From the NCBI RefSeq assembly GCF_022695985.1, contig NZ_JAAPBF010000063.1, positions 1 through 33,554 on the forward strand: a stretch of 33,554 nt of DNA, in the 5' to 3' direction. This document shows positions 8,305 through 15,732 of the stretch, piece by piece (positions within the stretch are counted from its first letter, which is position 1; each line of letters begins with the position of its first letter). This DNA comes from Streptomyces sp. NP-1717. Lineage in GTDB: Bacteria; Actinomycetota; Actinomycetes; Streptomycetales; Streptomycetaceae. Under the pieces are notes generated by a model. It did no database searches, was not told where the DNA came from, and saw only the letters and a program-made list of their open reading frames with translations. The position numbers and the translations under genes are program-made.

Positions 8305-8441
8305 GGCCTCGGCGGCAAGGGTCCTGAGAGGGACGTCACGCGTCAGTCGTAAGGAGGACGTGAGGGCGTCACGAGATGGACGGGAGCATCGAACGCGCAG
8401 CTCAGATGGGGTGCATGAAGGCTTGGGTGACGGTCCGGACG

Positions 8442-9110
8442 TCAGTGCCGACGGAGCCGTACGCCGAGAAAACCGATACCGAGCCCCATGAGCGCCATCC
8501 CGATGCCGAGGGTCAGCGCCGGCACGGCGCGGGCGACGGGCTGGGACGCGGCCTGGTCGTTCCGCTCCCGCCCGGTGGCGTCCAGAGGGGGTGTACGGAG
8601 CGGGAAGGGTACGTCCGTCGAAAAGCCGAAGTCCTCCGACAGGACGTCCTCGTCGTCCTCCCCGTCCTCGTCGCCGCCCTCGCGCTCCGGCTCGCCGTCC
8701 GGCTCCCGGTCGCCCTTCCCACCGCTGCTCTTCCCGTTCCCGGGCTCGGCGGAGGAGGACGCGGAACGGCCGGCGGACGGCGAAGCGGAACCGGACGGTG
8801 GTCTTCCGCTCACGCTCGGGAGCGTCGGCAGTTCCGGCAGGTCCGGTACCAGGGCGTCCAGGGACGGATCGAAGCCGCCCGGCGCCGACGCCTCGGCGCT
8901 CACCGTCGTCCGCCCCGGCCGGGGCCGTCCCTGCCCGGCCTGATTCCCGGCCAGCGACGAGGAGGCGCTGGGAGAGGGCGAAGGGGCGGCACGCGGGGAT
9001 TCACGCTCCTCGGCGTACGCGGGGGGCGCGGCCGACAACAGGATGGTGGCCGCGACCACGGCCGTGAGCGCGCGGAAGGAACGGAGCCGTGCGTGGAGCC
9101 GTGACATCAC
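8442..9110 (-). CDS. Secreted low-complexity protein with C-terminal membrane anchor
   Basis: I do not recognise a named family. The protein is 222 residues from GTG 9110 (221 from the adjacent ATG 9107). It has a Sec signal peptide (basic start, hydrophobic core ALTAVVAATILLSAAPPAYA, likely cleavage after residue 33). A long Ser/Pro/Gly-rich and acidic extracellular region follows, including an Asp/Glu run near residues 145-160. A C-terminal TM at about 193-219 ends in RLRRH. That leaves the middle outside the cell and a basic tail inside. There is no LPxTG sortase motif. A perfect inverted repeat lies just upstream of the start. It is read toward padR and may be part of the same transcript. 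Confidence 0.75.
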   Translation of the reverse strand: MMSRLHARLRSFRALTAVVAATILLSAAPPAYAEERESPRAAPSPSPSASSSLAGNQAGQGRPRPGRTTVSAEASAPGGFDPSLDALVPDLPELPTLPSVSGRPPSGSASPSAGRSASSSAEPGNGKSSGGKGDREPDGEPEREGGDEDGEDDEDVLSEDFGFSTDVPFPLRTPPLDATGRERNDQAASQPVARAVPALTLGIGMALMGLGIGFLGVRLRRH

Positions 9111-9117
9111 CTACTCA

Positions 9118-9136
9118 GCGTCACATGTGGTGACGC
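9118..9136. promoter_or_regulatory. Inverted repeat upstream of the secreted protein gene
   Basis: GCGTCAC and GTGACGC form perfect 7-bp arms around a 5-base spacer, seven bases before the GTG at 9110. It could be an operator or an mRNA hairpin near the start. No known regulator can be assigned. Confidence 0.45.
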
Positions 9137-9239
9137 AGGCGGCATCTCGGCGAAAGCCGGCCGACGAGCTCGGCGTACACTGCGGCGCTCGCGCGGCCGG
9201 GCGCCTCGCCGTCCGGGCCCTCGCCTTCCACCTTCCCGG

Positions 9240-9262
9240 CCCCGGGGGCAGCGCCCCCGGGG
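9240..9262 (-). terminator. Hairpin terminator after the PASTA-type kinase
   Basis: The 10-bp perfect stem CCCCGGGGGC / GCCCCCGGGG with loop AGC lies one base beyond the TAA stop of the kinase. There is no T-tract, as is usual in Streptomyces. Confidence 0.7.
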
Positions 9263-9263
9263 G

Positions 9264-10895
9264 TTACTCCGGGTTGCCCGTGGAGATCTTGAGCTCGAAC
9301 TCCTGCTCCTCCGGCAGCACCGCCTGGCCCTGGCTCGGGAACTGGTCGACCACGATGTCCTGCGCCTGCGTCGGGTCGTTGACCTCGGTCACCTTCCACG
9401 TCCACTTCGCGGAACGCAGGCACTCCTTCACGGAGATGATGTCCTTGTAACGCAGGTCGGGCGCCTGGACCTTGGTCGGGTCGACCCCGTCCTCGTACGC
9501 GTCCGAACACTTTTCCTTGTCGATGGTGCGGTTGCGCTCCGGCGGCCGGTGGCCGGCCACCGAGGAGCCCGAGGGCTTGGCGTCCGGGTCCTTGTCGTCG
9601 TCGCCGCCCTGGCTGAGCGCGAAGGTCAGGCCGCCGATCGCGGCGATCGCGACCACGATCGAACCGATGATGACGGGCAGGTTCCGCCTTCCGCTGCCGT
9701 TGCTGCCGCCGTGGCCCCCCTGGCCGCCGTGGCCCGGACCCATCTGGTGCTGCGGCGACATCGAGTACGTGGGCGCCGGGGTCTGGTAGCCCTGGTTGTG
9801 CTGGGGCGGGTAGCCGTACGTGGGAGGCGGCGTCTGCATCGGCGCCGGGGTCTGCATGGCCGGGGTGGGCGGTCCGTACGCCCCCGGCTGGTACGGCGTC
9901 TGCACGCCGCCCTGCGGCGCCGGCGTCCCCTGGTCGACCGGCGGGAAGACCGCCGAGCCCACACCCGCGCCGCTCGACGACGGGGCGCCCTGCACGATCA
10001 CCGGCGCCCCGGTGTGGCCCTGCGGAAGGACCCGCGCGCACTCGTCGCGCATCGCGGCGGCGCTCGGGAACCGCTCGTTCGGGTTCTTCTTCAGCGCCCG
10101 CGCGACGAGCGCGTCCATCGCCGGAGTGATGGAGCGGTTGATGGAGGAGGGAGCGACCGGCTCCTCCTGTACGTGCGCGTACGCGATCGCCAGCGGCGAG
10201 TCCGCCTCGAAGGGCAGCCGGCCCGTCAGCAGCTGGAAGAGCATGATGCCGACCGAGTACAGGTCGGAGCGGGCGTCCACGCCGCGCCCCAGCGCCTGCT
10301 CGGGGGAGAGGTACTGCGGTGTGCCGACGACCATGCCGGTCTGCGTCATCGACGTGACGCCGGACTGCATGGCCCGCGCGATGCCGAAGTCCATCACCTT
10401 GACGACGCCGCGCTTGGTCATCATCACGTTGCCGGGCTTGATGTCGCGGTGGACCAGGCCCATCTCGTGGCTGGTCTCCAGCGCCGCCAGCACGTCCGCC
10501 GTCACCTTCAGCGCGCGGTCGGCCGGCATCGCGCCGTACTGCTGGATGTCCGACTGGAGCGCGGAGCCGAGCGGCTGCCCCTCCACGTACTCCATGACGA
10601 TGTAGGGCATGAGCGAGCCGTCCAGCTCGTCCTCACCCGTGTCGAAGACCGAGACGATGTTCGTGTGCGACAGCTTCGCGACGGCCTGGGCCTCACGCCG
10701 GAAGCGCTCGCGGAAGGACTGCTCACGGCCGAGTTCGGTGTGGAGCGTCTTGATGGCGACCTGCCGGTCGAGCGCCGCGTCGTACGCGAGGTATACGGAC
10801 GCCATGCCGCCCTCGCCGAGCAGGTCACGAAGCTGGTACCGGCCGCCCGCGACCGAACCGCCCGCGTAGCGGCCCTGTGCGCCGTCGTGGCTCAT
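9264..10895 (-). CDS. Transmembrane Ser/Thr protein kinase with one PASTA-like domain
   Basis: This 543-residue Hanks-type kinase is of the PknB group. The kinase domain (about 20-285) has the glycine loop GEGGMASVY, Lys49 (VAIK), Glu68, HRD at 149-151, DFG at 169-171 and an activation loop with MTQTGMVVGTPQYLSPEQ, all intact. A Gly/Pro/Gln-rich juxtamembrane linker (about 300-400) leads to one TM at 406-427. The extracellular C-terminus of about 115 residues holds a single PASTA-like fold (from about 470, VVDQFPSQGQAV near the end). PASTA domains sense muropeptides or lipid II, so the kinase probably reads cell-wall state. It is divergent from a second kinase. Confidence 0.93.
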   Translation of the reverse strand: MSHDGAQGRYAGGSVAGGRYQLRDLLGEGGMASVYLAYDAALDRQVAIKTLHTELGREQSFRERFRREAQAVAKLSHTNIVSVFDTGEDELDGSLMPYIVMEYVEGQPLGSALQSDIQQYGAMPADRALKVTADVLAALETSHEMGLVHRDIKPGNVMMTKRGVVKVMDFGIARAMQSGVTSMTQTGMVVGTPQYLSPEQALGRGVDARSDLYSVGIMLFQLLTGRLPFEADSPLAIAYAHVQEEPVAPSSINRSITPAMDALVARALKKNPNERFPSAAAMRDECARVLPQGHTGAPVIVQGAPSSSGAGVGSAVFPPVDQGTPAPQGGVQTPYQPGAYGPPTPAMQTPAPMQTPPPTYGYPPQHNQGYQTPAPTYSMSPQHQMGPGHGGQGGHGGSNGSGRRNLPVIIGSIVVAIAAIGGLTFALSQGGDDDKDPDAKPSGSSVAGHRPPERNRTIDKEKCSDAYEDGVDPTKVQAPDLRYKDIISVKECLRSAKWTWKVTEVNDPTQAQDIVVDQFPSQGQAVLPEEQEFELKISTGNPE

Positions 10896-11291
10896 GACTG
10901 TGCTTCCCCCTCGGCGCGGCGACGCGGTGATCCAGTGCTTCGCGCTGATCCGTACTCACGCGGTCCCGTGATCCCGGGATCGCGTATTTACGGCCAAGTC
11001 TGCCGCAGGGCAGTGACACGTCAAGCCAGGTGCCCGTTCCGTGACCCTACGCACAACAAGCGTCTCGGAAGCGTTACAGGATCAGCATGGAATTTGCGCG
11101 GGCGGAGGCGTAGCGGGTTTGATGACCGGTCCATCTCCAATTGGCGTGTCGCACCGAGGCTGTAGCGTGACCGGCACAGCACCACCGCAGGAATCACCCC
11201 GGCTTCTGCGGCCGCTCATTCATTCATCCCAGGTACCACCGCGACCCCGCGCACGCGGGCGTCACGCGGACAGAAACGACGGCGAGGACTG
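10896..11291. promoter_or_regulatory. Divergent promoter region between two kinase genes
   Basis: These 396 bases contain no gene. On the minus strand TTGACG (11024-11019) is followed after 16 bases by CAGACT, close to the vegetative consensus, and would serve the PASTA-type kinase. On the plus strand TTGGCG (11141-11146) and TAGCGT (11163-11168), 16 bases apart, would serve the second kinase with a leader of roughly 115 bases. GGCGAGGA lies just before its ATG. Confidence 0.55.
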
Positions 11292-12896
11292 ATGGCACCC
11301 GAACCCGAAGCAGGCGGCGGCGGAGTGCCTGACGCCGCTGACTCATGGGGCGTCGGCGGGCTGGTCGGAGACGGCCGCTACCGGATGACGTACCGCCTCG
11401 GCCGGGGCGGTATGGCGGAGGTGTACGCGGCGGAGGACGTCCGGCTCGGCCGCACCGTGGCCGTGAAGCTGCTGCGCTCCGACCTCGCCGAGGACCCGGT
11501 CTCCAAGGCCCGCTTCACCCGCGAGGCCCAGTCGGTGGCCGGGCTGAACCACCACGCCGTGGTGGCGGTGTACGACTCCGGTGAGGATGTCGTGGGCGGC
11601 CAGACCGTTCCGTACATCGTGATGGAGCTCGTCGAGGGCCGTACGATCCGCGATCTGCTCCTCAACGCCGAGGCGCCGCCGCCCGAGCAGGCGCTGATCA
11701 TCGTCTCCGGCGTCCTGGAGGCGCTCGCCTACTCGCACCAGCACGGCATCGTGCACCGTGACATCAAGCCCGCGAACGTGATCATCACGGACGGCGGCGC
11801 GGTCAAGGTGATGGACTTCGGCATCGCGCGAGCCCTGCACGGCGCGCAGTCGACGATGACCCAGACCGGCATGGTCATGGGCACGCCGCAGTACCTCTCC
11901 CCCGAGCAGGCGCTCGGCAAGGCCGTCGACCACCGCTCCGACCTGTACGCGACGGGCTGTCTGCTCTACGAACTCCTTTCGCTGCGACCGCCGTTCACCG
12001 GCGAGACGCCGCTCTCCGTCGTGTACCAGCACGTCCAGGACATCCCCGTCCCACCGTCCGAGGTCTCGGACGTGGTGCCGCCGGAGCTGGACGGGCTGGT
12101 CATGCGCTCGCTCGCGAAGGACCCGGACGACCGGTTCCAGAGCGCCGAGGAGATGCGCGGCCTCGTCCAGTACGGCATGCAGATGCTCCAGCAGCAGGGC
12201 AGCCACACGGGCACGTGGAACACGGGCCCCGTCGACACGCACGAGGGCGGCAGCACCCCGGCGATGGGCGTCGCCGCGACGGCCGCGCTCGGCCACCCGC
12301 CGCACGGTGACACCGCGCAGCGCCCGCTGCTGCCGCCGCAGAATCCGCACGACGGCGGTTACGACGGCGGCCACCACGGCAACGGCAACGGGGGCGGTGG
12401 CCGCGGCAAGATGTGGCTGTTCGCCCTGCTCGCGGTGGTCGCGATCCTGGCGGGCGCCGCCTACGCCGTCCAGAGCATGGGCGGCGCGGGCGACGACAAC
12501 AAGCAGAATCCGAAGACCGAGCAGACCCCGACCGACCGGCCGAGCGACAAACCGTCGAAGACGGAAGAGGACTCCACGCCCTCCGAGGACACGGACACCT
12601 CGACGGGCGGCAACCAGCAGCCGGACTACCCGCCGGACGACACCCCGACCGAGAAGCCGTCACCGTCGGACACCCCGTCGGACACCCCGTCGTCCCCGGA
12701 CCCGGGCGACGACGAGGGGACGACGGAGGGGGACGACGAGGGGCCGACCGGTGATCCGTCCTCTCCCCCGGACACGGGGACGGCGGACGGCGGTGCGGCC
12801 GAGGGCGGCACCAACGAGGGCGCCACGGGAACGCCGGGCGGCGGGGCCGCCGGTGATCCCGGCGGCGGCGACCCCGCAGGCGTGATCGGAGGGTAG
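11292..12896 (+). CDS. Transmembrane Ser/Thr protein kinase with acidic S/P/T-rich extracellular tail
   Basis: This 534-residue Hanks-type kinase is paralogous to its divergent neighbour. The kinase domain (about 30-295) has GRGGMAEVY, Lys59, HRD at 155-157, DFG at 175-177 and the same activation segment (MTQTGMVMGTPQYLSPEQ). A His/Gly/Asn-rich linker precedes one TM at about 374-395. The extracellular part of about 140 residues is low complexity, with repeated TPSDTPSD-like units and Asp/Glu/Gly runs. It has no PASTA or other fold I recognise, so ligand sensing by a folded domain is unlikely. The start ATG at 11292 has GAGGA upstream. The two kinases could cross-phosphorylate, which is inference from their near-identical activation loops. 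Confidence 0.92.
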   Translation: MAPEPEAGGGGVPDAADSWGVGGLVGDGRYRMTYRLGRGGMAEVYAAEDVRLGRTVAVKLLRSDLAEDPVSKARFTREAQSVAGLNHHAVVAVYDSGEDVVGGQTVPYIVMELVEGRTIRDLLLNAEAPPPEQALIIVSGVLEALAYSHQHGIVHRDIKPANVIITDGGAVKVMDFGIARALHGAQSTMTQTGMVMGTPQYLSPEQALGKAVDHRSDLYATGCLLYELLSLRPPFTGETPLSVVYQHVQDIPVPPSEVSDVVPPELDGLVMRSLAKDPDDRFQSAEEMRGLVQYGMQMLQQQGSHTGTWNTGPVDTHEGGSTPAMGVAATAALGHPPHGDTAQRPLLPPQNPHDGGYDGGHHGNGNGGGGRGKMWLFALLAVVAILAGAAYAVQSMGGAGDDNKQNPKTEQTPTDRPSDKPSKTEEDSTPSEDTDTSTGGNQQPDYPPDDTPTEKPSPSDTPSDTPSSPDPGDDEGTTEGDDEGPTGDPSSPPDTGTADGGAAEGGTNEGATGTPGGGAAGDPGGGDPAGVIGG

Positions 12897-12918
12897 GCAC
12901 CGGGGACCGGCCGCGGGT

Positions 12919-14094
12919 TCACCCCGCGAACGCCCCGCACACCTCCTCGTACCTCCGCGTCCACCAGACCACCAGGGCCGACACCGCAGGGAACTGCGGG
13001 TCGGCCCTTCGGTCGTCCAGCTGGTAGCGCCAGCGCAGTATCCAGAAGTCGTTGAGCCGCTCCCACCACACCCGGTACACGGCGGCGGCCAGTTCGGCGG
13101 CGTCCGCCCCGGTCGTCAGCCGGTAGGCCCGCGCGTACGCCCGCACCTTCACCAGGTCCAGCTCTCCCGACGGCTGTACGAAGAAGATCGCCGCCGCCCG
13201 GACCGCCTCCTCGGCGCGGGGCTGGACGGCAAGCCGGTCCCAGTCGACGATCGCGGCGGGGTCCGTGCCCCGGTAGAGCAGGTTCAGCGGGTGGAAGTCG
13301 CCGTGGACCCACCCGATGGGTGTCTCGGCGCCCGGTGGCGGCCGGTGGTGCGCGTGGCGTTCGACCAGCGCGCGGCGCTCCAGCAGCCGGTGTTCGGCGA
13401 GCGAGTCGAATCCGTCGCCCGGGGCGCGCCGACGCACCAGGGTCAGTAACTCGTCGATGAGCGCGAAGGTGTCGGCGGGGGCGGCGCTGTCATGGGCGCC
13501 GTCGAGCGGGCGGTCGAGCGGGCCCTCGTGCCAGTCGTCGTGCCCATTCTCGTGCGGGTCCTCGGGCGGGCCGCCCTGCGCGCCGACGCGCGCGGTTGAG
13601 TGGCCGAGCCGGTCCGTCACCGGCCTCATCACCTGCTCCAGACAGGTGTGTACGACGCCGAGGAGCGAGCCGAGCTGCCACGAGGCGGCGGGTGTCAGCT
13701 GCGCGCCGGTGCGGTGCCGGCCGTCCACCCAGGGGTGCAGGGCGTAGCAGTGGCCGTCGACGACGGCGACGGTGCCGCCCTCGGTGTCCCGGACGGCCGG
13801 TACGACGGGTACGCCCAGGGCCTGGAGGCGCCGGGTGACACGGTGCTGGCGGGCGATTGACTCGCGGCCGCCGTCGAGGTGGTGCTTGAGGAAGTAGGTG
13901 CCGTGGGTGGTGGTGAGCCGGTAATTACGGTTCAGCAGTCCTTGGGCGAGAGATCGGCAGGCCAGGGGTTCGCCCACATGTTCGTAGCGTCGGAGCAGGT
14001 CACCCAGCGGCAGACAGCCGAAGGGCGGATCGATCAAGGGCGGGGCGGGCGCGCCAGGGGGCATCGTCACCGTCATTGCATATGAGCGCGGCAC
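12919..14094 (-). CDS. APH-family phosphotransferase with a TTA codon
   Basis: This 391-residue protein belongs to the aminoglycoside/choline phosphotransferase superfamily. Lys in THGTYFLKHH is the likely ATP-binding lysine. HGDFHPLNLLY (around residue 264) is the catalytic loop with Asp and Asn, and AIVDWDRL carries the metal-binding Asp. The substrate is unknown, and many such proteins are not antibiotic kinases. It has one TTA leucine codon (13447-13449, residue 216), so full translation would need the bldA tRNA. It starts at GTG 14094, or ATG 14076, only 15 bases after the preceding gene. TATCAT lies seven bases before the GTG and could be a -10 for an internal leaderless transcript. It ends 22 bases from the convergent kinase gene. 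Confidence 0.88.
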   Translation of the reverse strand: MPRSYAMTVTMPPGAPAPPLIDPPFGCLPLGDLLRRYEHVGEPLACRSLAQGLLNRNYRLTTTHGTYFLKHHLDGGRESIARQHRVTRRLQALGVPVVPAVRDTEGGTVAVVDGHCYALHPWVDGRHRTGAQLTPAASWQLGSLLGVVHTCLEQVMRPVTDRLGHSTARVGAQGGPPEDPHENGHDDWHEGPLDRPLDGAHDSAAPADTFALIDELLTLVRRRAPGDGFDSLAEHRLLERRALVERHAHHRPPPGAETPIGWVHGDFHPLNLLYRGTDPAAIVDWDRLAVQPRAEEAVRAAAIFFVQPSGELDLVKVRAYARAYRLTTGADAAELAAAVYRVWWERLNDFWILRWRYQLDDRRADPQFPAVSALVVWWTRRYEEVCGAFAG

Positions 14095-14109
14095 CCTTCA
14101 AATGATAGA

Positions 14110-14592
14110 TCACGCAGCGTGGCTGTCTTGTCGCCTTCCGTTCGCGCTCTCGCCCTCACGGCCGCCGTCGCCGCTCCCGACCCCGCTCGGCTCGGTCCCG
14201 TATTCGAGGACGTGCACGGTCGCGAACTGCGGCGTCAGACGCATGTAGACCGGATCGAACGGTTCACCGTCCACATGGTGCGGGCCCTGCCCGAACAGCT
14301 CCAGCTGTTCCTCCGTCGGCCGGACCATGTTCGCGGTGCCGGTGAACTGGACCGACCAGAGAGCCGGCTCGCCGGAGTGGAAGTTGTCGGCGCCGTACGC
14401 CACGACGCTGCCGCTGCACGCCTGGTGGTAGCCCATTCCGCGGTGCATCCGCAGGACGACGCGGTTGTCCGCGACGATGTGCCGGGCCGGGGCCACGAAC
14501 GGCATCGCGCGCATACTCGTCGCGACCCGCCCGTAGCGGACCCGGTTGAGCAGTTCGATGGCGCGCAGATCATCGGTGGACATGCCATCCAC
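14110..14592 (-). CDS. Pyridoxamine 5'-phosphate oxidase-like split-barrel protein
   Basis: This 160-residue protein matches the PPOX-like split beta-barrel group that binds FMN or F420. YGRVATSMRAMPFVAPARHIV and VVLRMHRGMGYHQ are typical strands, and WSVQFTGTANMV matches the later conserved strand. A disordered Gly/Glu tail ends it. These proteins are often reductases or stress-related cofactor-binding proteins, and the specific reaction cannot be assigned. GTG 14592 and ATG 14583 are both possible starts, and the conserved domain begins just after the second. It is probably cotranscribed with the phosphotransferase 15 bases downstream. Confidence 0.82.
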   Translation of the reverse strand: MDGMSTDDLRAIELLNRVRYGRVATSMRAMPFVAPARHIVADNRVVLRMHRGMGYHQACSGSVVAYGADNFHSGEPALWSVQFTGTANMVRPTEEQLELFGQGPHHVDGEPFDPVYMRLTPQFATVHVLEYGTEPSGVGSGDGGREGESANGRRQDSHAA

Positions 14593-14674
14593 TCTCTGTC
14601 ACCGATCGTCCACGGAACAGGGGAGCCCGCCCCGGATCGGCAGGGACCTTCGTCCCCAACGGGGCCGCGGGAAA

Positions 14675-14719
14675 GCCGGACGGGATCGGGCCCTTCGACA
14701 GGTTTCGATCCCGTCCGGC
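14675..14719 (-). terminator. Long-stem hairpin downstream of the response regulator
   Basis: A 14-bp perfect stem (GCCGGACGGGATCG at 14675-14688 with its complement at 14706-14719) has a 17-base loop. It lies 27 bases past the response regulator stop, between that gene and the PPOX-like gene, and probably ends the regulator transcript. Confidence 0.75.
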
Positions 14720-14746
14720 CCGCACCGGCGCTGCCCGGGCCCGGTC

Positions 14747-15424
14747 TCAGCGCTGCTCGGCCTGGATCCTCGCCACGTACGCGGCGGCCTGCGACCGCCG
14801 CTCCATCCCCAGCTTGGCCAGCAGGCTGGAGACGTAGTTCTTGATCGTCTTCTCGGCGAGGTGCAGCCGCTCGCCGATCGCGCGGTTGGTCAGGCCCTCG
14901 CCGATGAGATCCAGGATCTTGCGTTCCTGCTCGGTGAGGCTCGCGAGCCTGTCGTCACCCTTGGGGGTGTTGCCCTCGCGGAGCCGCTGGAGCACCCGCG
15001 CCGTCGCGACCGGGTCCAGCAGGGACCGGCCCGCGGCCACGTCCCGTACGGCGGTCAGCAGTTCGTCGCCCCGGATGGCCTTGAGCACGTAGCCCGAGGC
15101 GCCTGCCATGATCGCGTCGAACAGCGCCTCGTCGTCGGAGAACGAGGTGAGCATCAGGCACTTGATGCTCTCGTCCCGGGAGCGGATCTCGCGGCAGACC
15201 TCCACGCCGCTGCCGTCCGGCAGCCGTACGTCCAGTACCGCGACATCGGGCCGGGTCGCCGGGATCCTGGTCAGCGCGTCGGCGGCGGTACCCGCCTCGC
15301 CCACGACCTCGATGTCCTCCTCGACGGCGAGCAATTCATGGACGCCCCGCCGGACCACCTCATGGTCGTCAAGCAGAAATACGGTGATTTTTCCCTTTTC
15401 AGGCACAGGATCAGTCAAACACAC
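14747..15424 (-). CDS. Orphan NarL/DevR-type response regulator
   Basis: This 225-residue regulator has a receiver domain with Asp19/Asp20, phospho-acceptor Asp65 in VAVLDVRLPDGSG, Thr93 and Lys115. A LuxR-type HTH follows (LTEQERKILDLIGEGLTNRAI ... KTIKNYVSSLLAKLGM, about 160-215). It resembles the DevR/DosR group. No histidine kinase is adjacent, so it is an orphan that must be phosphorylated from elsewhere. A Streptomyces coelicolor orphan regulator next to a bkd operon is, from memory, reported to be phosphorylated by a distant DevS-like kinase. The annotated GTG start has AGGGGGAA directly upstream, perhaps too close. TTG at codon 3 and GTG at codon 7 are alternatives. Confidence 0.9.
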   Translation of the reverse strand: MCLTDPVPEKGKITVFLLDDHEVVRRGVHELLAVEEDIEVVGEAGTAADALTRIPATRPDVAVLDVRLPDGSGVEVCREIRSRDESIKCLMLTSFSDDEALFDAIMAGASGYVLKAIRGDELLTAVRDVAAGRSLLDPVATARVLQRLREGNTPKGDDRLASLTEQERKILDLIGEGLTNRAIGERLHLAEKTIKNYVSSLLAKLGMERRSQAAAYVARIQAEQR

Positions 15425-15732
15425 TTCCCCCTATCCCCGCCGTGGGCGGCCGGGATAACGTGCCGTTGTTCCGGCGGCCTGCAAGGCTGTGACCAGTGAT
15501 TGTTCCCAGACCTGCTCGGTTTACTTGGAAATCCAAGTAAAATCGCAGGTCAGTAGGGGTTTCGCAGGAATGCGACCCACTGGGTAACGTGCCTGTGACA
15601 GGGCGCTCGCCGGGGCACCTGTCACGCCTGTCCCGGTCGAGTCGCACCCACCCCGTGCACGCGTCCGGAAGCAGGCGAGCCGCACTGGTTCCCGGCGGAT
15701 CCCGGGGACCGGACCGACGGAGGAGCACGCAC
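15425..15732. promoter_or_regulatory. Divergent regulatory region between the response regulator and bkdA
   Basis: These 308 bases hold no convincing gene. The main feature is the 22-base palindrome at 15520-15541. A second small hairpin (TCGCA / TGCGA with loop GGAA) lies at about 15562-15575. The end of the region holds the bkdA ribosome-binding site GGAGGAG at 15719-15725. Confidence 0.6.
15520..15541. promoter_or_regulatory. 22-bp operator-like palindrome upstream of bkdA
   Basis: Perfect 10-bp arms TTTACTTGGA and TCCAAGTAAA flank AA. It is AT-rich in a very GC-rich region. It lies 95 bases from the regulator start and about 190 from the bkdA start, so one dimeric regulator could act on both directions. 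The protein that binds it is not identifiable from the window. Confidence 0.75.

Noticed and set aside
8442..9110. Sortase-anchored surface protein
   Set aside because: There is no LPxTG-like motif before the C-terminal TM. LPTLP lies in the middle of the protein.
12205..12218. CACGTGGAAC in the second kinase gene as a third parS
   Set aside because: The left arm does not match (five mismatches in 14).
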